DNA of 64,000 nt from Chalara sp. BL73. Its lineage: Eukaryota > Ascomycota > Leotiomycetes > Helotiales. Each line of letters opens with the position of its first letter. Position 1 is the stretch's first letter. A program made the position numbers and the translations under genes. Location: assembly GCA_918026815.1 (NCBI GenBank), contig CAKJVC010000030.1, positions 744,001-808,000 on the forward strand, read 5' to 3'. The notes under the pieces were generated by a model. The model was not told where the DNA came from. It searched no databases and worked only from the letters and a program-made list of their open reading frames with translations. This document shows positions 11,395 through 23,185 of this stretch, piece by piece.

Positions 11395-14300
11395 CGAGCG
11401 GCTCAGAGGACCTTGTACAGCCAGAGCGACTGTGTTTGGAGGCTTGCCAATGAGGCCTCCCAGCTTACGGCAGGTAAATAGCAGGGCGTTCTTCTATTTC
11501 GAGATTGTGGCTCAAAGTATTTCGACTTAGGTATGGAGTGTCGCTAGTATATCGTCAAAAGAGAGTATGAGATGTAGTTGTGCGTGTTTCCTGTGCGATG
11601 AGTTGTTTGACAGGGATTCTTCGGGATGATATGGGACGAGTGTTGCTTTATTAAGAGAGGTGCGTCAAGGTCAGATAAGTGTTGGTACCGATTCTGAGCA
11701 GGTGATCAGTGGATAGCAAGGTCACTGGAAAGTTAGACGACTGCACATGCAAAGGGGAGGACCAGTCGTGACCAAAACAAATCCTGAGGTAAGAATGCAA
11801 CATACTGTAGCGTGGGATATACGATCTAGACGGACCACTAAGGAGCTTCAAGTTCGACACAGCTTCCTTACTGGCTAGGGAAGCACACTTTTTGATTCGA
11901 GGAACTCGGATAGTGCTGAAGAATATCGACTCCGGATCTAATATAGGCTGATATGGCTGACGAATCGTCTGCAGCTCAGGCGATTCTCAATCCTCTGTGG
12001 GTGGCCGTTGTCGTCAGAGCAGAATGTGGAAGATGTTGACGCTTTTTGGTTCAAGCAGATTTTTGAGCAAGCTAAGAATATTTGCTATGACCTTGGGGAC
12101 CCCCAAGGTTTTGGAGCTTTGGAGGACCCAGCTGTCCCACGCCAGCGGTGCCCACAGACTCTTTCTAGCCTGGCTTCGATACCTGGGTTCCCTGAAGTTT
12201 TCTCACCGTTCCACCGCCAGAGAGATCAGACAATGCATCACCAGGGTCAAAGAACTAAGCTGGGGTGCTTACTTAGACCAAGTGTCGGGTGCGGTCTTTG
12301 GCTAGGGGAAGCCAAGGTACCGGGGGAACAGGACGCTGTCCGCCTAGGACGGGTGGGCGGTTGTCGGTTCAGCAGCCTTTACGCAGATTTGGATTAGCAA
12401 AACAACTCAGAGCACTAGGAGCTGAGTAGAGCAATTACTTGATCAAGCGTAGCAGACGTGACATGGATGGATTCTGGAGAAGGTTTCGAGCAGGCACTGC
12501 ATATCAGCACAGTTGCACAAGTGAGACAAGGCGCTGAACGACAGGTAGCCACTAGGTTGGTGAAGCTTTGAAGCTCGCGCGGAAGCGGATAGCCATGTGA
12601 AGAGGTAGGATTAGCATATTGTCTTAAGACCCTATCCCTGTACATCACGTTATTATACAGAACAGTTAGTAACTGTACAGTAGCGGTATCGTAAGGACAG
12701 ACACTACTAGTATAGTATATTACTTTAGACTTGTTTGGTCACGCATCCTTGCCATCGCGGGTTTAGGATCAGGGCTGCGGCCTGCCAGTGATGGACGGGG
12801 TTGCTGCTGACGGGTGATGGCTGGTAAGGAACTTGCCCTGCACTTCCGGAATAAATCCCTCTGTCAGCATTAGGGCCATCATTTTAGGTTCACTTCAGGG
12901 CCCGGGGGAAAGGTTAGGCTCGATTTCTCCACTTCTAAAGCCTGTTGAAAGCCTGAACGAACCTTAAACAAAGGGGAATTTAGGGGACCATTGGCGCCCA
13001 ACAAATCACCAAATCGACACTAAAGCATCAGCTAAATTATCGTGATTCTTTTGGAGTTTGGATCAAATCCGTAAATCTGGGAATTGACGGTGACATAACC
13101 TAACAGTACAGTAGCGAAAGAAGCAATATACACACAAGACAGAACTCGAAGCGGTCCTCAGCTTGCAAGGTCCACAACGCCAGTTCTTACAAGAAATTGC
13201 AGGTTCACTGAAGCTGAATACCGAAATGATGAGAGATCCACTGCGCAAGGAAGCTTATGATGTGCTCAGCCGTCCAACCCACTATTCGGTAAATAAGTAC
13301 GCTCAAAACGGCTTAAAGCGCAAGCATCAGTCAATTACGACCCTGAAAAACGTTTGAATAGTTATCTTAAGGCTTGCCTTTAACAAATTGAGGCGTTTCA
13401 TGGGCGAAATCCCAAAGAAAAAATGAGGCGCAAGCTCGGAGCTTTATGGTCCAAGTTCACCCGGCATATCTTGGATCCTTTGATGATCTTTTCTCTATAA
13501 CGAACCAGCCAGTAATTTCTGCAGTCTCGCAAACCGCTGGTGGGCGCTTGAGAGCCAATCTTGAAATGCGAGGCAAGAGTTTGACAAAGGAGAGGAGTAT
13601 ACAATGTAAGGATTCGTACACGTGTTTCCTCTTTTTGTCAAAATAGCGAGCTCCCATCCGCATGAAGCCCTCAAACTTTGTTTTCCAGCCATGTCACATA
13701 TTAACTCTCCACTGCCATGTTGCCGTCACAAATGCCCCCGGTCAGAAGTCGAACAAATGGCACCTGGAACAGGGGCTGCTAAACTTGCATGTTCCTACCG
13801 TATTTAAGTACTGGTGATTAGAGCAGTTGGAATTGAAGCGTCATCCTGCAACATCCACGAGCATCCCAGGTTACATCCATGAAGCTTATGCATCTACACA
13901 GGAACCTCTGCAGAATGATGTGTCGAACGGCCCTGCTCAGCGACTCCCATCATTTTTACAACCCCTTCGTGTGGTTTCCTGTTTTCTTATGCGTACAATG
14001 AGTACGCACCGGCCCTCGTATTATTGCGACATGGCAGGGAGATTACCTAGGTTGGTTCCGACTTATATGAAGCCAAATATGAAGCGCAATCTCTCGCTGC
14101 CCTTGTTCAAAAGCTCCCCGGCTATTCACTGAATCAGGCGGACGAGGGCGCACCAATCCCAATGGTTCCCCCACTTATACTTAGCCAGCCCAAAGGACCG
14201 GTGAGCGGCAGCAAGATGAGGTGCAGAAGCCCCGCTTGCATGCTTGCGCACTGATATCCTGTAGGTTTGATATCCTTGAGCTGTTCTGGATTGGGACTTT

Positions 14301-17300
14301 CCAGAACTTTATGGGCTGCACTAGCGTCCCACCTCGGTAAAAAATGTCACCTGAGAAATATATGACCCATCAATTATACCCCATAGAGTTCTGTATTTGT
14401 AAAGCACCCATTTTAAGAGATTTCCCAGCGTGGCACAGCAGATCAGATTGCGCAAGAACAGCTGCATAACCACCACACCTCTACCCTCCCTTTCTCGAGT
14501 TGACCTTTCGTGTTCCCATTCAGAAACCCTAGCCATAAGCAGATGAACTTTATATTGAGGTAGTCATACGCTGCGAGCCGTGCCGCGATCATCGTGCAAA
14601 TGGTTTCCCAACTCTAATGTATACCAGACGCAATGTGATCCGCATGGCGGCCCAAAGGCATCTGTACCTGACGTTGAAGATCATCTCGTGTTGTATACTA
14701 GCTCGAGAAGATCTGGTGCAAAGAAAGCAAATTTGGCGAGTCCAATTCTGGATATGCCCATATTCTTTTTCAGAACTGAAAAGCAATTATTAGTTGCTGA
14801 TCTGATTTCGATCCCAGACTCTTGAGGCTATCACGAATTTCGCAGGTCACAGTAGGCGCTTCGTGAAGTCGAGAATGGTTAGGGTTAGAGTTCCCGTATA
14901 ATTGTGATTGGCAAAGTTATCCATGCCTCAAGTGTGACATGCGAAGACCAAACTCCCAAACAAAATAAAATAATGTCTGCATTGGGACATTTATCCAAGA
15001 TGATTCTGTGGCGATGTGAATTGTTTGATTGGTCGTGCGCATAGTGTCTCTCTACAACACCCTTGTCCATGACCGGACAGCTGGGGAAGCCTATAATCGC
15101 CACAAGCATGGCCTGTTTCAGTCCTTCCAAAGGTCATAAGATCGTCATGTATTTAACGATAAGTTGGCTAATTTGCACATTCACAATAATGGCTCTCACT
15201 GAGCATGGAAAGCGTGTGAAATGCTGCAGCTGCGAAATTGCAGCGGCGATGGCGCGTGACTGAGGCCGTTCTGGGACTTGTGGTAAATCTGCTGTGATAG
15301 AATCATGGTTCGAAAGCATCCATAAGTTGTGAACCAGTATGGCTCATCAAATATATAGTCAAATTTAGCATGCCGCTTTGATGATAAATCCGCCCCCTCA
15401 ATTCAAATAAATCCTGACGAGAGATCCCTGATCAACGTCGTCAGCGTCCTCATTTAAAGCTGTTCATTCTGGTAGTCCGTCCACAAATGGGGGGGCGCCG
15501 AAGTCTCCGAAGGACGGTATTTAGCGTTGGCTAGGGTCCCAAGCTGCTGGGACTGTTGGGAAATGTATCCTGCAATTCTAGCGATTGTCTCACTTTGTCT
15601 TACATTATTTCTTATTGACCGAACCAAGTTTCCAATCCTCAGAAAAAAGCACTGATTCAAAGTGCAACGGGTGGCTTCCTTGGTAAACCCCTGATGGCGT
15701 AGGTCACGGCATCAAGGAAGCTGTAAAATCAAGGAGGTGTAGACTGCTCACTTCCTGGGGATATCTCTGCCTAAATAGGTGACATAATCCATTTATCGCG
15801 GTCAATTCTGGTACAGTATAAGTATACCGTACGTCATGCCTGCCTTTGAAACCTGCAGTTGGCCACTCCGTCGTGATTGTGAGAGAGAGCGGTGGTCTTT
15901 CATGAACGAGGCTGTTACAAAACCACTGGAGAGCGCATAGTACTACTGGTCATGCTGCGTCGCATCCCAGGCTGCACCGCATTCGATACCACCAAAGTAT
16001 TATCCAGTCAAGCCTTTAAAACTCCAGGCGAACCATCATTCGAACAACCTGCCCATATCCCAAAGTACGGCAGCCTTCTGTTGGCTCACAAAATGCAAGT
16101 TGAGATGAGGCAAAATTGTATGATTGGGCATCCCACGGTCCCTCCCCCACGAACCACAACGTTGGCACCTGCAGCTCAGTTTCTATGATAACGGACTCGC
16201 ATACAGTCATGTGCGGAAACACGATCATCCGGATCATTTCAAAACGATATAAACTTCGGCATGAATCTGAATTGTCTATAAGGAGCATGGTAGCGCGGCA
16301 CTTGGGAACTGCATTGTATGGCACCCGTTACAGTAATGAAGGTTAAGGTTAGGTGGCTGTTTCCATGTCTCCAATGAACTTCGTTCTTCTGTTTCGTAGC
16401 TAGCATTAACATCCTGCTTCCGCATGTCATGCTGGAAAAGCCTCGTTGGGTCTGGAGTTCACGGACGGGTGGAATGAGCCCTCTTGGAAGTTCTTCTCTT
16501 GCCGTTTCTGACTTAGCCAGATCCAACCCAAATTTCTCGAGGATGACAGGATTTTCCAGACGCGATTGGTCGAGAGTTTTGAGTATTCCACGCCTCGAAA
16601 TTGCATGAATCCTATGATTTCACGGCTTCAGATCCGAGAGCAGCTTGTGCGGGATACAACGTAAGCCGTTAACCAGGTTCACGAGAGGACTTTCCATTTC
16701 TTTCACGTGGTAAACGATAATAGCAAAATTCAGTGGAGCTAAGGTTACCATCGAAAAACCTGGTTTCCACGTGTTCCAGTAAATGGGTCTACATCGAACA
16801 GCGGTGACCGGCTGCACAAATAGCTCCCGGAAATGATGTGAATGTCCGAACTGACGCACTCTGACACTAATTGTAATTGCATTGCATCTGCAGGTTTTCC
16901 TGCGTCTCTGGATGTGATTGTGATGAAGTGGCGCGCTTAGGCAAGTGATAAGGGTAATTAGTTCCATGCACGTGCCTCTTGCCCTGCCTCGAGTCGCAGA
17001 TGCAGAAAGCCTCCTTTGGGTATGGTGTTGTTTGTGACAATAATTGCGGTGAGGTGAGTAAGCTGAATATAATGGCATAGCGGTCAACGAAATCAAAATC
17101 GGAACAATCCACGTATCAAAGGTCAATTCCTTGGTCTTCTGAAGCGGTGAGAAACAACCAGCAAGGCAGAGTCGTGGACCGAAGAGTTCGCAAAAGGAAC
17201 GAGTTTCAATGGGTCCCTCGGAAAATGGCCAATGACTCGAGATTATGCGGTCGGCCTTCAGAGTAGTTCAATAAATGTCAAGGCAGCAGCAGCAAGTTGG

Positions 17301-18300
17301 CATTCCGACCTAGATGTGCGTGTGACGGTCGCCAGATGATATCCACTAGATAGCTTCCAATTTCTAGTTCGTGAATCCCGTAGACCATCTATAATTCGAA
17401 GAGTTCAAGCTATGCTCACTTTCCTTCAGGAGACAAATCAAAGCGCCCGGGTATCGAAATATTGGGAGTGATCAATTCTTCTCAATTGAACCAACAATCA
17501 CGATTTCCGGTCTCGGATAGTGTCCGTCAACTACCCTCGCTACCAACCAACTGCCGATGACGATGTGACCTCAGCTTTCATGTTTCATGGTGTGAGGTCT
17601 GAAAAGGTATAAACATGCTGCATTGGTTGACGCTCTGGGTCAGGGCATGAGGGGACGAAGCAGACAGTGAGTATCTGAAGCCAGATGTACAGTAGCCTTA
17701 ACCTTATTCCGGGATTATTATTATGAGTAAGACAAAGTCTTAATAAATAAGAGAGAAGCTTTTCCGGCATCAGTCTTCAGAACGAAATGTCACGCGGCCG
17801 TTGAACTTTGACACGATATTTGCGTGGTAATGTAACGTGCGCAGGCCAGGGGCCAGGAGGTTGCAGAACACAGTCGCTTCATCTGCAGCCAGCGAAAGGT
17901 TGAGTCCATAACAACCTTCAGCGATCGCACGAGTCGACGTATCACCGAATCGTTGCAAGACGACTACCGCACGAAAGGAACAAGAACCACAATATCTAAT
18001 AGGAAGCAGGTCCTCGTTTCCGAACCGCAAAATAGATTTCCCGTAGATTGCACCAAAAGCTATTTTCACCACCGCATAGCGGGACTCGACTACAGGCAAA
18101 AGATGATGAACAACCGAAAGAACATCCAAACGACAAAACAAACATATAGATGCAATAGAGATGCAATTGAGAACAGATTTAGAAAGAGCTCGCAAGATAT
18201 GCTTTCGGGAGAGATAGAACGCTGCGGAAACCAGGCCCGCCGCCCGACTACCGAGCAAACAGCATGAGAATGAAAGCAATATATATTTCCAAACGAGCTG
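11395..18300. other. Gene-poor tract
   Basis: About 6.9 kb in which I find no convincing gene. The 5' region of the bZIP gene probably takes up the first few hundred bases. Around 11953-12400 on + there are two overlapping frames (starting MADESSAAQAILN and NVEDVDAFWFKQIFEQ) that look protein-like but are offset from each other, so they may be a relic. The rest (12.4-17.8 kb) has only short frames, no terminal repeats that I could match, and no tRNA-like structure. Composition is not strikingly AT-rich, so heavy RIP is not obvious by eye. Confidence 0.4.
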
Positions 18301-18303
18301 CAT
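17770..18303 (-). CDS. Hypothetical small protein with possible signal peptide
   Basis: Uninterrupted ATG-started frame of 177 codons, head to head with the SMP-30-like gene 212 bp away. The first 25 residues (MQLVWKYILLSFSCCLLGSR...) look like a signal peptide or a membrane anchor; the rest has eight or more cysteines, several of them in a hydrophobic stretch. I recognise no family. No homology can be claimed and a chance frame is possible. Confidence 0.3.
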   Translation of the reverse strand: MQLVWKYILLSFSCCLLGSRAAGLVSAAFYLSRKHILRALSKSVLNCISIASICLFCRLDVLSVVHHLLPVVESRYAVVKIAFGAIYGKSILRFGNEDLLPIRYCGSCSFRAVVVLQRFGDTSTRAIAEGCYGLNLSLAADEATVFCNLLAPGLRTLHYHANIVSKFNGRVTFRSED

Positions 18304-18514
18304 CTCATGTCTTGTGATGTTCGTTGAGCCTCCCCGCGCCCGTTCTGTTCCAGACTGCTCCCAGTCTCATATTCTATCATTATTCAATTCGGTACTTTCG
18401 CTGATTGCAAAAAAAAAAGAATTGGAGGATAGATTCTTAGAAGACCCTTTAGTTCCATCATTCTGGTTTGTGACCCCGTCACGAACCTCCGCCCCACCCC
18501 GCCGGTAAAGCATC

Positions 18515-19671
18515 ATGTCCAACGTATTTTTTTCATTCTGGCAATGGCTCCGCTCATTCTTCTCCGGCCCTAAACCAAGTCCTGGGATAGCCGAGATACA
18601 GACTTGGGTAGTCAAGGAGCCATGGCTCAATATCCATTGCTCCCTCGGAGAAGGACCATATTACGAACCAGGCACCAATACCCTCCGGTTTGTCGACATT
18701 ATCAAGAGACAGCTACATACCGTAGGACTTGCAGAGGGGCCTCGGAGTCTGAAAACGTTGCAGTTTGATCAACCGGTCGGTGTCACCGCTGATATTGAAG
18801 GTCTTGATCCGAGCAAAAAGGTCCTGGTCGGAGGCAAAGGTGGGATATATATTCTTGAGCGGGAAACAGGAAAGCTGGAGTTGCTGAATAAATTCTATGA
18901 TGAGCCGCATAAGGAGAGAGATGAGGCTCTAAGGAGTAACGACGGAGCTGTGGACCCCGAGGGGCGATTTTGGGTTGCCACCATGAACGATTTTCATGTT
19001 AACCCGCTGACGGATGCTGGTATGTAGACTTCATTTCGCATGTACCTGCTTGAGAGAGCGAACCAGAGGAGGAAACGTCGATACTGAAAAACAGGTGAAA
19101 CCGTCCATAGTTCTGACGTTTTTGAAAGACCGTCCAGCCATCTAAAAGAAGCCCGTTGACAAATTTAGGAGTTCTTTTCCGTTTCAATACTGATCTTACT
19201 CGCCACTCTCTGCGTCGCTCACTAATCATCCCCAACTCTGTCGGCTGGTCATGCGATCAAAAGACAATGTACTTCACACATTCCACCGAGAAGCGGATAA
19301 TAGCGTTCGACTACTTCCCTGGCACCGGCTCAATCTTAAATGAGCGTGTGTTTTGGCAATATGAAGGGGCTGGAGATCCTGATGGCTTTAAGATTGACGC
19401 TGAGGGTAACATCTGGCAAGCAATCTATGGCGACAGTAAAGTCATCAAGATCTCGCCTGAAGGGAAGGTCGTTGGAGAAGTTTTGTATCCGACAAGATGT
19501 ATCACATGTCCAGTGTTCATCGGAACAGAGCTGTGGGTTACCACGGCGGGAGATGGCGATGAGAAGGAGACTGAGAGTAAGAGGTATGGAGGGGCGATTT
19601 TCAAGGTCGATGTTGGGGTCACGGGTTTGAAGGAGAACAAGTTTAAGCTCGATGATAGCCTAAAGAGATGA
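18515..19671 (+). CDS. SMP-30/gluconolactonase/regucalcin-like beta-propeller enzyme
   Basis: Predicted lactonase-type hydrolase of the SMP-30/LRE family, with a six-bladed beta-propeller and a divalent metal centre. Exons 18515-19019 and 19169-19671 give 335 residues; the 149-nt intron (GTATGT..TTTAG) is longer than most here. Family marks: CSLGEGPYYEPGTNTLRFVD near residue 42 (metal-binding Glu in GEGP), NDGAVDPEGRFWVATM near 147 (metal-binding Asn/Asp), and PNSVGWSCDQKTMYFTHS, matching the usual NGIxWSPD strand. GDPDGFKIDAEGNIW fits the last blade. The first 25 residues contain a short hydrophobic stretch (VFFSFWQWLRSFF) that could be a weak anchor, but no clear cleavage site, so a cytosolic or membrane-associated location is open. 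The substrate is unknown. Confidence 0.85.
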
Positions 19672-20214
19672 AAGGGGAATATGGCTTCAAACTCGCGACT
19701 CTGAAGGAGCAGAATTTTGCTTCTTCCGAAGACGAGTTTGAATTAGACTAATAGACCATTGAAAACGATAGAGAATGTAGGCTCTGGCTCTGTACGTAAG
19801 TTGGCATAGCTGTTCCAGAATAACACGCAAGCGCGGTCGTGTCGAGGGTACATTGAGGTTGCTTTCCACAACCAGTCTAGTGATAATTTCGAGACTCTAG
19901 GATAATCCAGACGGAAGAAGGATTCTCTCTAATAAGGTCGGCTTTATAAAGGCAAACGGTATAAGCATCGGCAACTTGGCGATGTCAACCACCAGATATG
20001 TCTAGCCATGCCCTCATTGAATTCGAAATTATTGTCTATCTCTTCCAGAAGCAAACAGGAGCAAGCGACGATTGTGAGAATTAGCATTGCTCATCCTTCC
20101 TCTCTATATACTCTTAACTCTATTCTCTTTTATTCGCATACCTCGAGCTTGCTGCCTACTCGTGCTCCGTCTAGCATTGAAAATCACCTATCATGCGTCG
20201 TTCGTAGCGGAATT
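19672..20214. other. Convergent intergenic region
   Basis: About 540 bp between the SMP-30-like gene and the glycosyltransferase 3' ends. No gene, repeat or RNA recognised. Confidence 0.4.
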
Positions 20215-22449
20215 TTAAATCCACCAACTTATCACGAAGAGTACCGCAACGTACATCATGAACATTGTATACAGTTGGACGAAGCCGAGCTCCCATCGAG
20301 AGTAAAAACCACCTGTACAAGTGCTCTCCATCTCAGCTTTCTTTAGGTATTTCGCACCGCTGGTATTCTTTTCTCCAAAGAAACTATGTCTTGGGGGGAC
20401 GTCTGGTGGGAACAGAGCGTAGCGGATGGGTCCCAGACATGCAATCGCATTGATAAACCAGGGATGCGTCGGCCAGCCGACCGTCTGTAGTAAATTGATA
20501 AACAGTAGTCGTCGGCCTTCGTTTGTCGGGAGATGCGCGTCTATTGCTTCTCTGACATGAATTCCAACGCAGACAACAAACGCCACAGCGATGCATAAGT
20601 GAAGCCAAGCACCACAGTCAAAAAGAATGTAACGAAGACGCTTTATAACTGGGGCTCGCCGGGTCGGATCCCTTTCGTAAACGGGGCTATGTATCGCGCC
20701 GGTAGGTGTAAAGCCGGCCACTTGGCCTCCAAGCCATTCTGGCAAGATAAAAGCTCGAAGCCAGACAATTGTGTAGTATGGCATCATGTATACCACTGCT
20801 TGCGTATGAACACTGACTTTGTATCCGGATAGGAGTCCATGCAGCCATGTGTGAGCATATCTCACCAAAGCTATCGCGCAATGAAGCCGTAGAAAGAGTA
20901 CCATCTCATCATCATTTCTCCAGTACGCCATGTTGGTGTTCGAGAGAAAGAAGAACGGTGTCAAACACCAGGTGATTGAGTTGAGGTGACAGTTGAGGTG
21001 AGCCCAGATCCCGTCTTGAAAACCCATCATCTTGGTCAGGAAGGGCATGTGCTTCGTTTTCCTGCTGTCTAAAAATCCGTTGAAACGGAAGAATATCTGC
21101 GCACCACCGATGTACTTGAGGCGACCCAAGGTCAGAGTGAGCAAGGAAATAGATTATGGATTCGACTTACCCATCTCGTAAATTGATTCACATGTGCTAG
21201 ATAGCTCGTCGGCACAAGGCCAAACTGAAGCGTTTCGGTTAGGTATATTGTATCCAATCCCTGAGCTTGCATGAGAAATGTGCTGTAGACATCTTCGATA
21301 AGGGAAGTTCCCGGGAAGCCACCAATGTCTTCCAGGGCTTTCGGCCGAATGACCCAACCCGAACCTAAGTTCCAGCCGTTGCCCGTGAGATCTCCTGTGA
21401 TATTCGTGCAACGCCATTCGCGAAGACGAGACTGAACAAGGGGATCGTTTTTTGGAACGTTGTAGAACAACTATTGAGCATCATATATTAAAATATGTTC
21501 TCAAATTGCAAACTTGTCAAAGATATGGAGCTTGTTTCTAACTTACTTGCGCCGGGCAGACCACTCCGCAATTTGAATTTTGCACAATATGGGGGACGAC
21601 AGCTCGCAACCACTTTCTTTCTGGAATCATGTCCGCATCCAATCCGGCTATAAACTCACCGCGTCCTCCAGGCAGGGATTCAGTAAATTTGATAGCATGA
21701 TTCAGATTTCCAGCCTTCCAGTCACCTTTCGTTTCCCGGGCTGTATAATGTAGGTTCGGGAATTCCTTAGCAAGCTGCTCGACCCAAGACCGCAACGCAG
21801 CCGACTTTCCGTCATCCGTAACAACGACACGGTACCTGCTTCTTGGGTAATCCAGGTTGAGGGTTGCGCGAATAGTGTCCTGTACAAGATCCAGCGGTTC
21901 TCTACAGATGGGAACAAGAACATCCACTGAAGGCACATTTCGTCCAAGAATGCGAAGGCGTGGTCTCCATTTTCCACTTAAAGCCTGCAATTTGACAATA
22001 CCAACAAGCATTACTTGTACTGTGAGCTTTATTAGCTTTCAGACTCTAGTAGTTAAGAAGGGGGATCTACCGCAAGTCAGCACTTCGAATGCCAAAAGAA
22101 AGGATGTTCCGAAGAGCTGCTTGAGGCTCAGCTGTTTTGTCTGACCAAGCTCGGTCAACGCTTGAGACTGAACCCAGGAAGTATAAAAACCCAGGATTGG
22201 TGCAACCAGTGAGGTTACGCTAATAAGCTTGGCGAGATAACGCCTTTGAGGCGGTGGCTGCAAAAGGTCGGGGTCGTCATCATGAGCTAGTGATATAATC
22301 TCTGCATCTCCTGAGTTGAATGGATCGTTATTGAAGGTTGGAGATGGCGGTTTGCATGATCCATTCTTATATCCTTTTATTACTCGACCATTGCGGGCCG
22401 TGTGCCGCTGTAACAGCTGAGGTTGTTCAGAAACGCAGATAGATGACAT
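20215..22449 (-). CDS. Cellulose-synthase-like family 2 glycosyltransferase
   Basis: Processive membrane polysaccharide synthase. Exons 22071-22449, 21547-22013, 21171-21470 and 20215-21114 give 681 residues. Order: a disordered N-terminus, two membrane segments (about 85-135), the cytoplasmic GT2 domain, then several C-terminal membrane spans. All processive GT2 motifs are present: Asp in SVDVLVPICREP (about 157), VTDDGKS (about 193), GLDADMIPE (DAD at about 252), SLIEDVYSTF (acid at about 341) and the QFTRW motif (378-382), which lies directly on the exon 3/4 junction and continues as YIGGAQIFFR. This QxxRW variant and the size are closer to bacterial BcsA/CelA-type enzymes than to chitin synthases, so the product could be a beta-glucan or a mixed polymer. 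It lies 0.7 kb downstream of, and in the same orientation as, the O-fucosyltransferase-like gene. Confidence 0.88.
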
Positions 22450-23185
22450 GTTATTACTTTTAGTTAGTTGACACCTTGTTGAGCAAAGTACACTGTAACT
22501 CTAATAAGGATGGAAAGGAAGGAAGCATTGCTTTTATATGAGTCTTCTGTAACTGCTGGCTGGGAATCTGCAAGGCTTACCTTGTTCATACTGGTAATAT
22601 GGGTACCACGCAATATGTACAGTAGCTCACCTTTTTCATGTATACTGTACCAACAGGCTCGTGTGATGAAACCAAGTGCGTGATCGACGAGTGGAGGTCT
22701 CCAAGATGCAGATGGAGCTCTAAAGGGGCTTATTCAATTCTCACTTACCCTGCTTACTGTGCTGTCGTAACACTGCAGCTGACGCCTCAAGATCGCTCCA
22801 GCACATGCCAGTTGCAGCAAATAACATTGGCTGCCTTGTGGTAGCAATCGGCAAAGTATCTATGCTTTCGAAATTATACCTAGAAGGGATATTTTTGTGA
22901 CGGCAGTCTCATCCTTACCGATTAGAACATCCGTGATATGTGAGACGGAAAATAGCGAATTTGGTTCGAGGAGTTTTCTCTCTTCATATCAAGATAATGA
23001 AGACTTTCCGCTCCAATGAAGATTTTCAGTATTGTCGGAAATCATTTCTTTCTAAGAATTCACACTGCAAAACCTATTGAATACTGCCGAGCTGTAAGGT
23101 GATAGAAGAAAGCCTGTGGCAGCCACAACTAGGATTAACAATGCTTATCTTGATTATATAGATAGAATTGAATTGTAATTAGGCA
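22450..23185. other. Intergenic region upstream of the GT2 gene
   Basis: About 735 bp holding the GT2 promoter and the 3' flank of the next gene. An ATTGAATTGTAATTAG stretch and AT-rich patches occur at 23150-23180. Nothing else is recognised. Confidence 0.35.

Noticed and set aside
15454..15660. Minus-strand 68-codon frame with coil-like sequence
   Set aside because: Too short, no flanking exons or domain; possibly a relic, but not supportable.
18367..18630. Minus-strand frame overlapping the SMP-30 gene start
   Set aside because: It overlaps the real coding exon antisense and has no domain or start context.
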